This document shows, piece after piece, positions 44,633 to 56,762 of a stretch of 64,000 bases of DNA. The DNA is taken from assembly GCF_047663525.1 (NCBI RefSeq), contig NC_092591.1:54041501-54105500 (forward strand), read 5' to 3'. Source of the stretch: Anas platyrhynchos (lineage: Eukaryota > Chordata > Aves > Anseriformes > Anatidae). The notes under the pieces are model-generated. The model was not told where the DNA came from, searched no databases, and worked only from the letters and a program-made list of their open reading frames with translations. Every line of letters starts with the position of its first letter. The stretch's first letter is position 1. A program made the position numbers and the translations under genes.

Positions 44633-47600
44633 ATGGACGACTCGGAAGTGGAGTCGACCGCCAGCATCCTTGCCTCCGTCAAGGAGCAGGAGGCGCAGTT
44701 TGAGAAGCTGACGCGGGCGCTGGAGGAGGAGCGGCGCCACGTCTCGGCCCAGCTGGAGCGAGTCCGGGTCTCCCCGCAGGACGCCAGCCCGGGTTTGGCC
44801 AACGGCACGCTCACCCGGCGGCACCAGGTAACAAAAAACCTCGCTGGGGGCAGCCCCAGAGCCCCCCCAGCCACCTCGAGAGGAGGGCAGCCCCCACCTG
44901 GCTCTCTCCACGGGGCGTGAGGATGATTTGTGGTGCTGCACGTGGCTGGGAACGAGTGATTAGGGTTGTGCAGACACAGCTGGGCGAACGGTGTCTTTTT
45001 GGGGACGTGGAGCTGGCCTGGAGGGTCTCGCAGCGGGTCGGCTCGGGTTTTGGTGTCTCTTTGAGCGTTGAAGGCTGGATGTGGTCAGAACCTGGGCGTC
45101 TGCCCCTCTTGGCTCCTTGGAAGGAGGTTGTTGTAGGGCTGCGTGGCCGCGGCGAGGTCCTGGGAGCTCGGTGTTCGTGCCTGCAGGAGCTGAATGAGGG
45201 CTGGGGGAGGCCTCTTCTCCGCAGGGCTTGAAATGTGTATTAATCCACCTCGGCTGGAGAGCTCTGTCCTCTTCTTCTCCTGTTTTGGGGTGTTCTCAGC
45301 GGGCTGTGCGTGGTGCCGTGCGGGAGCAAACCCTCTCCAGAGAGGGTGCTGGGTGCTGCACCGTGCTCTTGAGGGCAGTGCTCGTGGCACGGGGGCTGCT
45401 GGAGGCCAGGAGGTGTCTGCACAACGCCCTCAGACACACGGCCTGGTTTTGGGGTGGTCGCGGGGGCTCGCCGTGCTCCTCTCTTGGCAGTGACGCATGG
45501 GGTGGGAGCAGGAGGCGGAAAGAGAGGATATTTGGGGTCCGGGCGGCTGGGTAACTGGCCTGCCCTCGCCCTGTGCCTTTCAGAACGGCCGCTTCCTGGG
45601 CGATGCTGACCTGGAAAGGCAGAAGTTCCCAGATCTGAAGCTGAACGGCCCACAGGTGAGGGGAAAGCTCTGGTTTTGGGCAGCCCCCGTGTGGGTGGGG
45701 GCATTGGGGTGCTGGAGCAGGGCTGGCGGTGTCCCACACCCAGCTGGGAGAGCGAAAACATCGGGTTTGAAGGCAGCCACACTGGCCTGAATGGGTTTGG
45801 GGCGGGTTTTGGTTGGTGTGCAAGGGGATTTGGGAGTTCCCTGATGGGTCAGGTGTCCCAGGGAGGCTCGTGCCTGGTGCTGGGGTCTGACCCCGTGCCC
45901 CTGTCCCCGCAGGACCACAGCCACCTCTTGTACAGCACAATCCCCAGGATGCAGGACCCGGGCCAGATCGTAGAGGAGACCTACACCATGGAGGAGGACC
46001 CCGAAGGAGCCATGTCCGTGGTGTCGGTGGAGACCTCGGACGACGGCACCACCCGGCGCACCGAGACCACGGTAGGGTCCTGGGTGGGTCGGGGTCCTTT
46101 TGGGGTGGTCGACTGCCACCCCGCTGCTCCTCAACAGGAGGATTCCATGGGTTTTTGGGGCCGTGGTGCGGGACAGGCCCCCCTCACGCTCCCTCCACCC
46201 ATCCCTCCAGGTGAAGAAAGTGGTGAAGACGGTGACCACGCGGACGGTGCAGCAGGTCCCGCTGGGCCCCGACGGGCTGCCCTTGGAAACCTCCCCGGTG
46301 GGCGGCGGCGGCAGCGGCTACGTGCAGACGATGGACAGGAATTTCCGCAAGAACGGCACCGGCGGCCCTGGCGCCTACCTGGGCCAGCCGGGCACGGCCA
46401 CGCTGCCCCGCAACTACCACTACCCCGACGGCTACGGCCGCCCCTACGACGACGGCGGCGCCTACCCGGGCAGCGAGCACAGCTACGGCAGCCTGTCCCG
46501 CGTCACCCGCATCGACGAGCGCTACCGCCCCTCCGCCGACGCCTACCGGGCCCCCAGCCGGCAGGATATCTACGGCCCCCAGCCCCAGGTGCGTGTCGGG
46601 GGCAGCAACATGGACCTCAACCACTTCCACCCCGAGCCCTACGGGCTGGAGGACGACCAGCGCAGCGTGGGCTTCGACGACGTGGACTACGGGCTGATGT
46701 CGGACTACGGCACGGCCAGGAGGGCGGGCACCCCGTCCGATCCCCGGCGTCGGCTCAGGTATTGGGGCGCTGCGTGCGTGGTGGGGGGGCTCCCCGGGGT
46801 CTCTTTTCCTCCCGTTTGGGTTTCAGGGAGGTGCGCGGGGGCCACGCGGCGCGCTGAGTCAGGAGCAGGGCTCGTGCAGGAGAAAGCCTGCGCCCGCTTC
46901 TAATTGCCCGCTTAATTGGTGGTTAAAACTCCGGGCTAATTGAGCCGCTCGTCCTGCAGCGAGGAGTTCCGCGGGGCGGCTGGACGTAGCTCCGGGCCCT
47001 TCCCTCCCTGCTTCCCATCCCGCTGCCGTGGCGGCCCCAGACAGAGCCGGGTGTTGGGATGGGGCACTCACCCCCCACCCCATTTCACTTCTCTCACCCG
47101 TAACCGTGCCCGGTGCCCGTTTTGGGGCACAATCCCCGTTCTGGGAGCGGCGGCAGCGTTCCCACTGATCCATGAGCCCCGAGCCGCCCCGCAGGAGCGG
47201 TGCCGGGGCGATGGAGGCGCTGCGGCGCTCCCACAGGGTGGGGGAGGCTGCAAGACCTGTTCGGCAGTGGCAGCTCCTTTCGCCCTCGCTTTGTTTCGCT
47301 GGGGGGGGGGCGGCAGCGCTCCCAGCCTGCCTGCTGAGCTCAGCGGGGGCTTGGGGGGCTTGGGGTGCGCTGGGGGCGTCCTGCGGTGCCCCCATGGGCT
47401 CAGGGCTCGAAGCAGGCAGGGCTGGAGGCTGTGCGTACGGCTGGGTGCCGCAGGGGGGTAGGAGAGGCTGATGGCAGCCTCCCAGGGCGTGCTGGGGAGG
47501 GAGAGGAAGGGAGAGAGGAGGCGTTTGCCAGCCCCTGACAGATCCCTGGTCTCTCGAGGCGTGTCCCGTAAATCCCCGGCAGCCCGCGGTGACTCAAGGA

Positions 47601-50600
47601 GCAGCTTTGTCCTGCGGCCTGTGCCAGCATGAGCGCTGCTGCTGCCGCGGCGAGGAACCAGTCAGGGCGGTTGTGCTCGGGGCTTTATCTCCCCAGCCCG
47701 CCCCGCGCTGCCCCCGCTGACTCCAGCAGCCCGCGGAGAGCCAGCCATGGGAGCTGTGGGGCTGCCTGCTCGCCCTCCACCCCCAAAATCTGGCCATGTG
47801 CAGGCTCTTCCCTCCCTGTGAGCCGATACCGATGGCAGCGATCTCTGGAATCCTGTGGCTGTGGGTTGGGGTGCTGGCAGCTGGTTTGCTCCTGCCTTTC
47901 TTCCTAGAATCAGTAAGATTTGAGAAAATTGTGCAGGGAGTGCTTGGGGTGTGCAGTGCCCCCTCAGCACATGGGGGTGGCTGCGTGTCCCTGCAGCCTC
48001 TGCCTGCTGCTCCCAGCCCCGGTGGTTTTGGGGTGTGCCAAGCAGTCCGAGCCCAGCCCTGGTGAGGTTTTGCCCTCTAAAACAAGGGCAGAGGTTTGGT
48101 CAGGAGATGTGTGCCCACGGGTGCTGCGGGGCAGCTCGGATGATGGCACAGCAGGGGTGTAGATGGCACAGGACCGGGCTGGGTGCTCACGGTGCCCGCT
48201 GGTGTCGCCGCCTGGCTCGCAGCAGGCTGTGCTCGGGGTGCCCTGGAGGAGCTTTGGGGCGGTTTGCTCTCCCGGCAGCTCTGTTATGGGACTGATTTGC
48301 CCTCTAGTGGCCACAGGCCCGTGTTTGTTAGTCACCTGTGGTGCTGGGTGAGCCGCCCGGCCCTCAGCACGGGCTCTTCCCTCCGCCAGGAGCTACGAGG
48401 ACATGCTGGTGGACGAAGTGGCTCCCGACCGGTACTACTGGGCCCCGCTGGCTCAGCACGAGCGGGGCAGCTTGGCCAGCCTGGACAGCCTGCGGAAAGG
48501 GGGCCCGGCCCCGGGCAGCTGGCGCCAGCCCGAGCTGCCGGAGGTGATCGCCATGCTGAGCTTCAGGCTGGACGCCGTCAAATCCAACGCCGCCGCCTAC
48601 CTGCAGCACCTCTGCTACCGCAACGACAAGGTGAAGACCGAAGTGCGCAAGCTGAAGGGCATCCCGGTGCTGGTGGGGCTGCTGGACCACCCCAAGAAGG
48701 AGGTGCACTACGGAGCCTGCGGGGCGCTGAAGAACATCTCCTTCGGCAAGGACCAGGACAACAAGATCGCCATCAAGAACTGTGACGGGGTGCCGGCCCT
48801 CGTGCGCCTGCTGCGCAAGGCGCACGACATGGACCTGACGGAGGTCATCACAGGTAACGGGGAGGGGACGGGGTGGTTTGGAGGGTGAGGGGGGCACCAG
48901 GAAGGGTTTAAAACCCCCCGTGGTCTGACCGCAATTTTGGTGTGTGCTCCTGCAGGGACGCTGTGGAACCTGTCCTCGCACGACTCCATCAAGATGGCCA
49001 TCGTGGACAACGCGCTGCACGCCCTGACCGACGAGGTGGTGATCCCCCGCTCGGGCTGGGAGCGGGAGCCCAACGAGGACTCGAAGCCCCGCCACATCGA
49101 GTGGGAGTCGGTGCTCACCAACACCGCCGGCTGCCTCAGGTACGTACGGGCTCCTGGAGGACAGCTGGTGCGGGCTGGGCTGCTGCCAGGCGCCTCCCCA
49201 GCAGTCCCACACGGCTAAATGGGAGCAGCCGTGCTCTCCGCAGAGGAGCTGCTCTCCTGGGACAGCTGCTGGTGCTGCAGCTCTTAATTTTGGGGGTGTT
49301 CCTCTCAGTGGAGAGAAGCCAGGGGGGTGTTGAGCTGTGCTGGGGGTGTGCTGCTCCTCTCCGGTGACGGATCTCTCCTGCCTGCCAGGAACGTGAGCTC
49401 TGAGAGGAGCGAAGCCCGGAGGAAGCTGCGGGAGTGCGACGGGCTGGTGGACGCCTTGATATACATCATCCAGGCCGAGATCGGCCAGAAGGACTTGGAC
49501 AGCAAGGTGGGGGTGCCGCCGGGATCAGCGGGGCTGGTGTCCGCAGTGCTCTGCTGCTCAGGGTGGCTGAAGCTGGGTCCGTGCCTCCCAAGGAAGGATT
49601 TGGGGCAGGAATTAGACAGGACAAGCTGAAAAACAAACAGGCTCCAACCTTCCTGTGGTCTCTGCTTGGGAAGAGAGCCTGTGTGGGGTGTAATTGAATT
49701 TTTGTTGAGCCTTGCCTTGGACTGGTGTGTGGCAGAGAGCTTTTTGGCCCAGCAGGGTGTGAACTTCTTGTAGCAAGCAAGGACTGGCTGTGCCCCTCTT
49801 GGGCAGGGGCATGCAGCTGAAATGGAGCCGCGCATCTCTCTGGCCCCAGTTTGGGCAGCTCGGGGTTGTGACCGTGCACTGGGCACGTGCTGCTGTGGCT
49901 AAAGTTTCCTGTCTTCCTATCCAGCTGGTGGAGAACTGCGTGTGCCTGCTGAGGAACTTGTCCTACCAAGTCCACCGGGAGATCCCCCACGCCGAGCGCT
50001 ACCAGGAGACGCCCCTGGTGCCCACCAACAACACCGGGCCCCACGCCGCAAGCTGCTTCGGTGCCAAGAAGGGCAAAGGTTGGTTGGGAGGTGGCATAAT
50101 GGATCTGTTTCAGCTCCAGCGGGGCTCGAGGGTGGTCTGGGATCTCTGCGCTGCTCCTCTGGCATCTCTCGTGTGAAGGCTAAAGCGCGGCTTTCTCTGG
50201 AGGCGCGGTGGCTCCTTCCTCCCCTGGCTTTGGGAGCTGCAGCTCGGCTTGCCCGAAGCGTTTGGCCCAAGCTAACGGCGCCCTGGCGGGTTTCTGTGGT
50301 GGCGGGACGGTGGTGGATGGACCTCTGCTAACTCCACGCCTTCCCTTCTCTCCTGTGTCGCCCCTCCCCTTCGCTTTCTTGCCACACGATCTGCCCCATG
50401 ACGCTGTCGGCACTCCTCTCCTCCTGCCTCCCCTCTCTCCTGTCCTCCTCTCCACCTCGCCAATAGACGAGTGGTTCTCCAGAGGTGAGTGTGCTCTCGG
50501 TTTTAATTTGTCCCTGGTTCCACTGGGTGCTTCTCCTGGCTCTTTGCCCCCCCTTCAGCTGGCCACGCGCTGCCTGCTCTGTGCCCAATGCCCTTGGTGG

Positions 50601-53600
50601 CCCCTCCTGGTACACGCTGCTAGCTTCAGCAGCTCGCCTCTGGGCTCGTTCTCGCAAAAAATGGCTAAAAGCTGTTGGGCTGACGTGGCTGGGAAGAGGT
50701 GTCTCATGCCCCTGTGCTTGCCCTTTGAAGGTAAAAAGCTCCCGGAAGACCCTGGTGCCGACACGGTGGATTTTCCCAAAAGAGCAACTCCAGCCAAAGG
50801 TACGTTGCCTGGCGTGTTGGTGCAGGGCTGGAGCACACAGAGCTGCTGCTCCCGAGCAGTTGGGGAAGGAGCAGTGTTGATTTCCCACTGAAGTGAACCT
50901 CTCGGATGGGCAGAGTGTGTCTGTGGATGCCCGCGTGCACTGGCTCTGAGGAGGCCTCTTGGTGTCGGTGGAGGTCAGGGCTGGCTTCTTGGGCTGTGCT
51001 CCTTGGGTTTTCCTGCTTCTTCTCTCCTGGGCGTGAAGGGCAGGCCAAAATGTCCTTTTGAAGCCAAAATGTCCTGCCTCAAGGAGTGTGAACGTGAGAA
51101 AGGGGCTTCGAGGGTTGCAGATCCCATCCGTTCCCTGGGCTGTTGGCCTAGGGCTTGAGCTCAGCTCCTCCTGCCGCAAACCCCCTGGGTTTCCTGGGGG
51201 TACCCTTGTGTCTCCAGGGAGGGTGAAGCTTCAGGCCAGAAGAATCACGAGGAAGCTTAGGGTGGAGTTGACCCTGTGGGTAGCTCCAGTAAGCCATGGT
51301 CGCTCCTTGGGCTGGGCTGGGGGAGGAACTGGCAGCCATCTGCTGGAAATCTGAGCAGCCACCCATGTTCTGGGGCTGGCATCATCCCTCCCCACAGCTG
51401 GAGAGACAGCATGGGTGTAAAACTTCCCAGTGGGATGGCAAATCTGGCTTCCTATGTGTAAATAGCAGCCCCACTGTGCAGTGAGGTTTTACCAGAGGTG
51501 ATACAAACCCCTGAAGCAGCAGCCTGCTTGGTCTCAGAACCCTTCAGTGAGCCCTTGCCCCCCGCGTGTGTCCGGCAGGCTACGAGCTGCTGTTCCAGCC
51601 CGAGGTGGTGCGGATATACATCTCCCTGCTGAAGGAGAGCAAGACCCCAGCCATTCTGGAGGCGTCAGCGGGAGCAATCCAGAACCTGTGTGCTGGCAGC
51701 TGGACGGTGAGCACCTCAGGGAGCTGGGGGGGATGCGGGGAGCACCTGGCATGGCTGGGGGGGCTTGGTTTGGCTCCGGGGAGCAGCGAGCAGAGCTGGC
51801 AGCAGCCCCGGGAGCAGGGTGAGGCCGTGGGGGTGCCCGGGCTCACGCCGTGGTGCTGTGTTCCCCCCGCAGTACGGCCGGTACATCCGCTCGGCGCTGC
51901 GCCAGGAGAAGGGGCTCTCTGCCATCGCCGACCTCCTCGCCAACGACAGCGAGCGCGTGGTGAAGGCGGCGTCCGGAGCCCTGCGCAACCTGGCCGTGGA
52001 CGCGAGGAACAAGGAGCTGATCGGTGAGGGCTGCGGGGAGCCCCTGCCCCCCCCAAATCCATCTGGCTCCTCGGGCAGGAGCTCCCTCTGGTTGGGGTGG
52101 CTGAGGGGGTGCGTGGGTGCAGTGGTTGCCCCATCTTGGGTTGTGGCTCCTCTTCAGGTTGCTCCAGAGCATCAAAATTCATTCCTGACTCTTCTTTGGG
52201 GACTTTTCCCTCGTTATCCTTTTTCTTGCTTCCTTACACACGGTTATGTCCCCTTCCCAGGCAAACACGCGATCCCCAGCCTAGTGAAGAACCTGCCTGG
52301 AGGCCAGCAGACCCCAGCCAAAAACCTCTCGGAGGACACGGTGGTGTCCATCCTCAACACCATCAACGAGGTCATCGCGGAGAACCTGGAGGCTGCCAAG
52401 AAGCTGCGGGAAACGCAGGGCATCGAGAAGTTGGTGCTGATCAACAAAACTGGGTAAGGCTCCGCTCAGAGGGCGGCATGGGGGCAGAGAGGGGCTCCTC
52501 CAGGGGCCTCGAGGCCGGGGCTGTTCCAACATCGTGTTCTCTGCCAACATCTCCTCCTCTGCCTCTTCCCAGGAACCGCTCGGAGAGGGAGGTCCGAGCA
52601 GCTGCCCTGGTCCTGCAGACGGTTTGGGGCTACAAGGAGCTGCGGAAGCCCCTGGAGAAGGAAGGTTGGAAGAAGTCAGATTTCCAGGTATGGGGTTCAG
52701 TGGGGGAAGTGCTGTGTTAGTGGGTAGAGCAGGGTCCTGCAGCAGGGGGAAGGGGGTTGCTGGAGCTCTGCAAGACTCGGTTGCAGCTCCCGCCTTGCTG
52801 GTGGGACTGGAGACCCTCGAAGGTGTCCCCTATTTCTTTGGGGTGGGGGAGAACACTCTTACAGAGGGTTAAGGTCTGCCAGGAGGGGAGTCTGCACCAC
52901 CTCTGGTGTCCAGTTTCTTTCCCAAAAGCCACAAAAGTGCTGTGGGTGCACCCTCGGGTTGCTTCAGGCCCCTTGCTCGAGGGCTGTGGGAGGGCAGCAT
53001 GGTTGGGGCTGGTGGTGTAGGGGCTGTGGGGTGGGGGTACGTGCTGGGGAAGGACGAGCAGTCACTGTCTGGTGCTCCAGGTGAACCTGAACAGCGCCTC
53101 TCGGACCCAAGGGGGCAACTCGTTCGATGACAGCACCCTGCCTCTCATCGACAGAAACCAAAAAACAGGTAGGGGCACCTCTGGCACCTGGCCCTGTTGC
53201 CAGCCACCTCGTCATTCCCCAGCCGGGCCGTGTTCCCTACCTGCTCCTCACCCCAGGTTCCTTGGGAGCTCGCCCAAGGCCGTTGGTTCGGGCTTTAAGT
53301 TGTTTCTCAGGGCTGGAAACGGTGCTTGGGGTGTTCGTGTAGGCCCTTCAGCATCCCTGCTGAGCAGTGCTGAGGCCACAGCTGGGTTTGGGCTGCTCCA
53401 GGGGCTGTGCCTGATTTGCTTTTTCCCCCCCTTTTAGACAAGAAATCCTCGCGGGAGGAGATCCAGATGAGCAACATGGGACCAGGTAGGGAAGGGGCTG
53501 GGTTGGGGCGTCCGGTTTCCCTGGCGTTTGGGGGGAAAACCTCATCCCATGGGGAGGGGGCTGCTCCCTGACCTTCCCCTGTGCCGCTGCAGACAATTAC

Positions 53601-54080
53601 TCCACGCTGAACGAGATGGAGCACAGCAGGACGCTGGACAGACCCGGCGACCTCGGGGACACGGAGCCAGTGAAGGCGGCGCCGCTGATGGTGAGCAGCT
53701 CCTCTCTTGGGGCAGGGGTCGGCACGCCGCGAGGAGGGGGAGCTGGGCCCCCGTGACTAACCCTGCCCGCTGCCCCCTACTAACCCCGTGTGTCTGCAGC
53801 AGGACGAGGGGCAGGAGCCGCAGCCTGAGGCAGAGGAGGCGGAGGAGGATGCCCCTGTGCCTTGCCCCGTGTCGGTATGTCCCGCGGTGCCCTGCCCAAT
53901 CTGAAGTGGTGCTGGCGGATCCTGCTGTGTGCTCCCAGGGGTGCTTTGCCCGGCCAAATCCTGCTCTGATTGCTGCTGCTCCATCCCTCGGGGCCACCGA
54001 CACCTCTCCGCCGTCACCCCGTCACTGTGCTAACATCTCTCCCTTTTTTCTTCTCTCTCTCCCCACAGCAGAAGATCTAG
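44633..54080 (+). CDS. CTNND1: Catenin delta-1 (p120-catenin)
   Basis: Armadillo protein that binds the cadherin juxtamembrane domain, stabilises cadherins and regulates Rho GTPases and Kaiso. Nineteen coding exons: 44633-44827, 45584-45655, 45913-46071, 46211-46758, 48390-48853, 48956-49139, 49389-49506, 49925-50078, 50467-50484, 50731-50799, 51579-51706, 51873-52023, 52261-52453, 52573-52687, 53081-53168, 53438-53485, 53593-53690, 53800-53874 and 54069-54080. With every exon used this gives 962 residues (human 968). An N-terminal coiled coil ([17 protein letters not shown]) precedes the regulatory region with the [11 protein letters not shown] tyrosine site. Armadillo repeats begin near [20 protein letters not shown]. 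The 18-base exon 9 encodes DEWFSR, the known optional exon C that splits the basic KKGK/GKK motif. The protein ends QKI. Two acceptors are tandem cagcag (exons 18, 19). Confidence 0.98.
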
Positions 54081-55775
54081 CTGCCATCCCTGCCTCCGTT
54101 CACTTTGGGTTGATAATATATTATATATATATAAATATATAACTTCGTGGTGGATTGGACTGATTTTTTTTTTTACCTTTTTATTTTTGCTGGACTGTTT
54201 GTGCCAACTAGCCAGCCAAATGCCTGGGCCCGCTCCCGCCAGGGGCAGCCCAGGCCACTCTGCCTCCTCTGGGCAGCTGTACCTCCCTCTTCGGGGACGA
54301 CTTCACCAAGAACTCTTCCTCCCTGGCCTTCGCCGCCACCTTCCTCTGGAGAACCGACCCCAAACCCTCCGCCTGCCCGTCGGGACCGCCCGGCGCCGAT
54401 GCTGCAAAGACTCCAGCCTTCTGTCTTCACCAGGAGCTGCCTTCTCCTCCCACACCTCCCCTCTGCTCGCAGTCGACTGCAGGGACGGGGCCGGAGGCCT
54501 CGCCACCTCCTCCTGTTGCCTATAGGATATATTTTTTTGGGGGATGGCTCCGCAGTTCATGCTGTGCGGACAACTGGAGCATCCCTCCCCGCTGGTGGTG
54601 GGGCTGGAGTCCGAAGGAGGCTGGAGGCACGGGGCTGCGAGGCGAAGAAGAAACAGCAATAACTTTTTTTTTCCCTGCTTTGTTCTTGTTAGGAGGCTTC
54701 GGGGGTGTGGGGAGAAGGAGTTGAGTCGGGGAGGGGTCTGGACGGGCCCCCTGTGCCAGGAGGGACCCTGAGGTGCGAAGAAGGCTGGTGTAGGGGGAGC
54801 GGGACGGGCTTCCCCGTCCTGAGGGCGATCCCCCCGGGGGAAGGAAGGCCGGAGGAGACGCGGCAGGGCTTTTTGGGGCGAGGTTTCTTCGGGAACTGGC
54901 TGAAGTAGCGGAGTGCTGTGCGCCGGGCCCTGCCGCCGGGCTGCCAGGGGGCGAGCAGCGGGGCCGGCCACGACCCCCCCTGCACCCCGGGTGCCCGCGG
55001 CAGCGCCCCACAGCCTCCCCTTGACATGTGCCTTTCTTTTGCCACTGTGAAATAGCTCTTTGAATTGTACTGCCCGGCTTGGCTGGGGCGAGGGGGGATT
55101 TGCTGGGCTGCTGGGGGGGCTGAGCTCCCGCCGGGAGCCTCAGCTGGCCGCGGCCGTGCTGGAAGCCCAGATTTTGGGAGCCCCAGGGGGAGCAGGGCTC
55201 TCCTCCATGCCCCCTCCCCTGGAGGACAGGCTGGGCTGGGGGCGTGCAGCCTTGTCCTCTGCGCTGTGGTGGGGGGGGGGCTGTGACTATCTTTTTTTGT
55301 TTTTTGGGGGTGAAGCGGGGAGGCCGAGGCTCCCTGTGCAACTGGACGCCTCCTTGCAGGGCTAGGAACTGGATGCGGAGCCCTCCCCAGGCTGCAGCTC
55401 ACCCCGTGTGCCTCCCCCCAGCCCCAAACATCTCCCAGCCCCGGGGCCGAGCCCCCCTCCGGCTCCAGCCGCCCCTCACGTTGATTCAGTTCTGCTCGGG
55501 GGTCTAACTTCTCTTTTTTTTCCTTTTGACTACGTAAAACACTAATTCCTTTTAATTTTGTAATTTCAGATGAACCAAAAAAACCCCACCCAGTTCACAG
55601 CCCGGCTTCCCCCTTCCCTCCTCTCCCCCCGTGGGCAGGGGAGCTGGCTCCGGGGGGAGGGAGGAGGGGGGGCAGGAGCCACCCTGCTGTTCCCTGTCTG
55701 ATTCCTGTGCACACTCTTATAACGCTTTTCAAACAAGATGATTTTTTTATATAAATAAAGTTTTTAAAGCGTGGC
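54081..55775 (+). other. CTNND1: CTNND1 3'UTR
   Basis: About 1.7 kb between the stop and the poly(A) signal with no coding signal. It starts with an AT-only patch (ttatatatatataaatata, about 54119-54138) and holds T-runs near 54164-54172, 54664-54672 and 55512-55521. Open frames on the minus strand here are shadows. Confidence 0.7.
55754..55759 (+). terminator. CTNND1: Poly(A) signal AATAAA of CTNND1
   Basis: A perfect AATAAA in an AT-rich context, followed by a GT-rich element (gcgtggctgctgcttttcgtg). No other perfect hexamer was noticed closer to the stop. Confidence 0.85.
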
Positions 55776-56581
55776 TGCTGCTTTTCGTGTCTTTTTACAG
55801 ATTTCTTTGCCAATAACCCATTTATTTCCTCCCCTAGGGGCTGACCTCCCGGGCTGCGCCTTGCTCAGCTGTCTCAGCACTGATGCTGCTCTTGCAGCTG
55901 CCCCTGGGGCTGGCGGGATGCCTCCTCCTGGTTGTAAATCTACCGAAAAATGGCAAGAGAGGGGAGGAGCTGCGCTCCCGCGTCCCTAGAGCACGGGGCT
56001 TCCTGCTGCTCTGCCTTGCCCTCCTCCGTGCCGCAGCCCTGGCTTGTTGTTGTTTGCTTTTCACAAGTTCAGGAGTAACATAACGCAGAAATTGCTCTTT
56101 TATCTAGGGCCAAGAGCATCCCTTCAACAAAAACCACGCTTGCAGCCAGCTGGGCTGCAGGAGCAGACATCAGCATCGCTCCCTACCCCTTCTTGGGTAA
56201 CAGCGAGCTCCTCTGCTCGTTGGCTTTGTCCTCGTGCGTGGCGTGAAGCTAAGCACAGGAAGGAAGGTGGGTTTGCAGAGCTGCCTTTCTGGAACCCCGT
56301 TTTCTGCCCCAGCCCTGTGTTTAGGGAAGCCGTGGCGCCCTCAGTAAGATTTTTTGCTGCGGCTTGGAGCAGCTCTTCCTGCCCTGTGGCTGGGCAGCAG
56401 TGGGATGGGGCTTGGTGCTGGTGGGTTTTTGCCTGGTACAGCACGGCTCCAGCTGCTCTGCGAGGGAAACTGGGTTGGAGAGGGGAAGAAGGGAGGTGGG
56501 GCAGAGCCCCGGGATGCAGTGGGGAGCACCTGTGTTGCTCTCACCCCCCAAAGCAAGCAGAACCAAAGCAGGGCCAGCTGT

Positions 56582-56587
56582 TTTATT
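56582..56587 (-). terminator. LPXN: Poly(A) signal AATAAA of LPXN
   Basis: TTTATT on the plus strand reads AATAAA on the minus strand, 176 bases past the LPXN stop. The roughly 820 bases between it and the CTNND1 signal contain no gene. Confidence 0.8.
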
Positions 56588-56762
56588 GCTTCACAGAGGG
56601 GGTAACACCAGGGATATTGCTGGATGGGACGATCCGAGGGGTGTTGGGCTCAGCGGGGGCGATGCCAGGGATGGCGGTGGATTCCAATCTGTAGGGTTTG
56701 TGGCTCACCGGGGCGCTGCCCGTGCTGACGGGGGGCTAAGAGCGGGGAAAGGAAGGCGGGGC

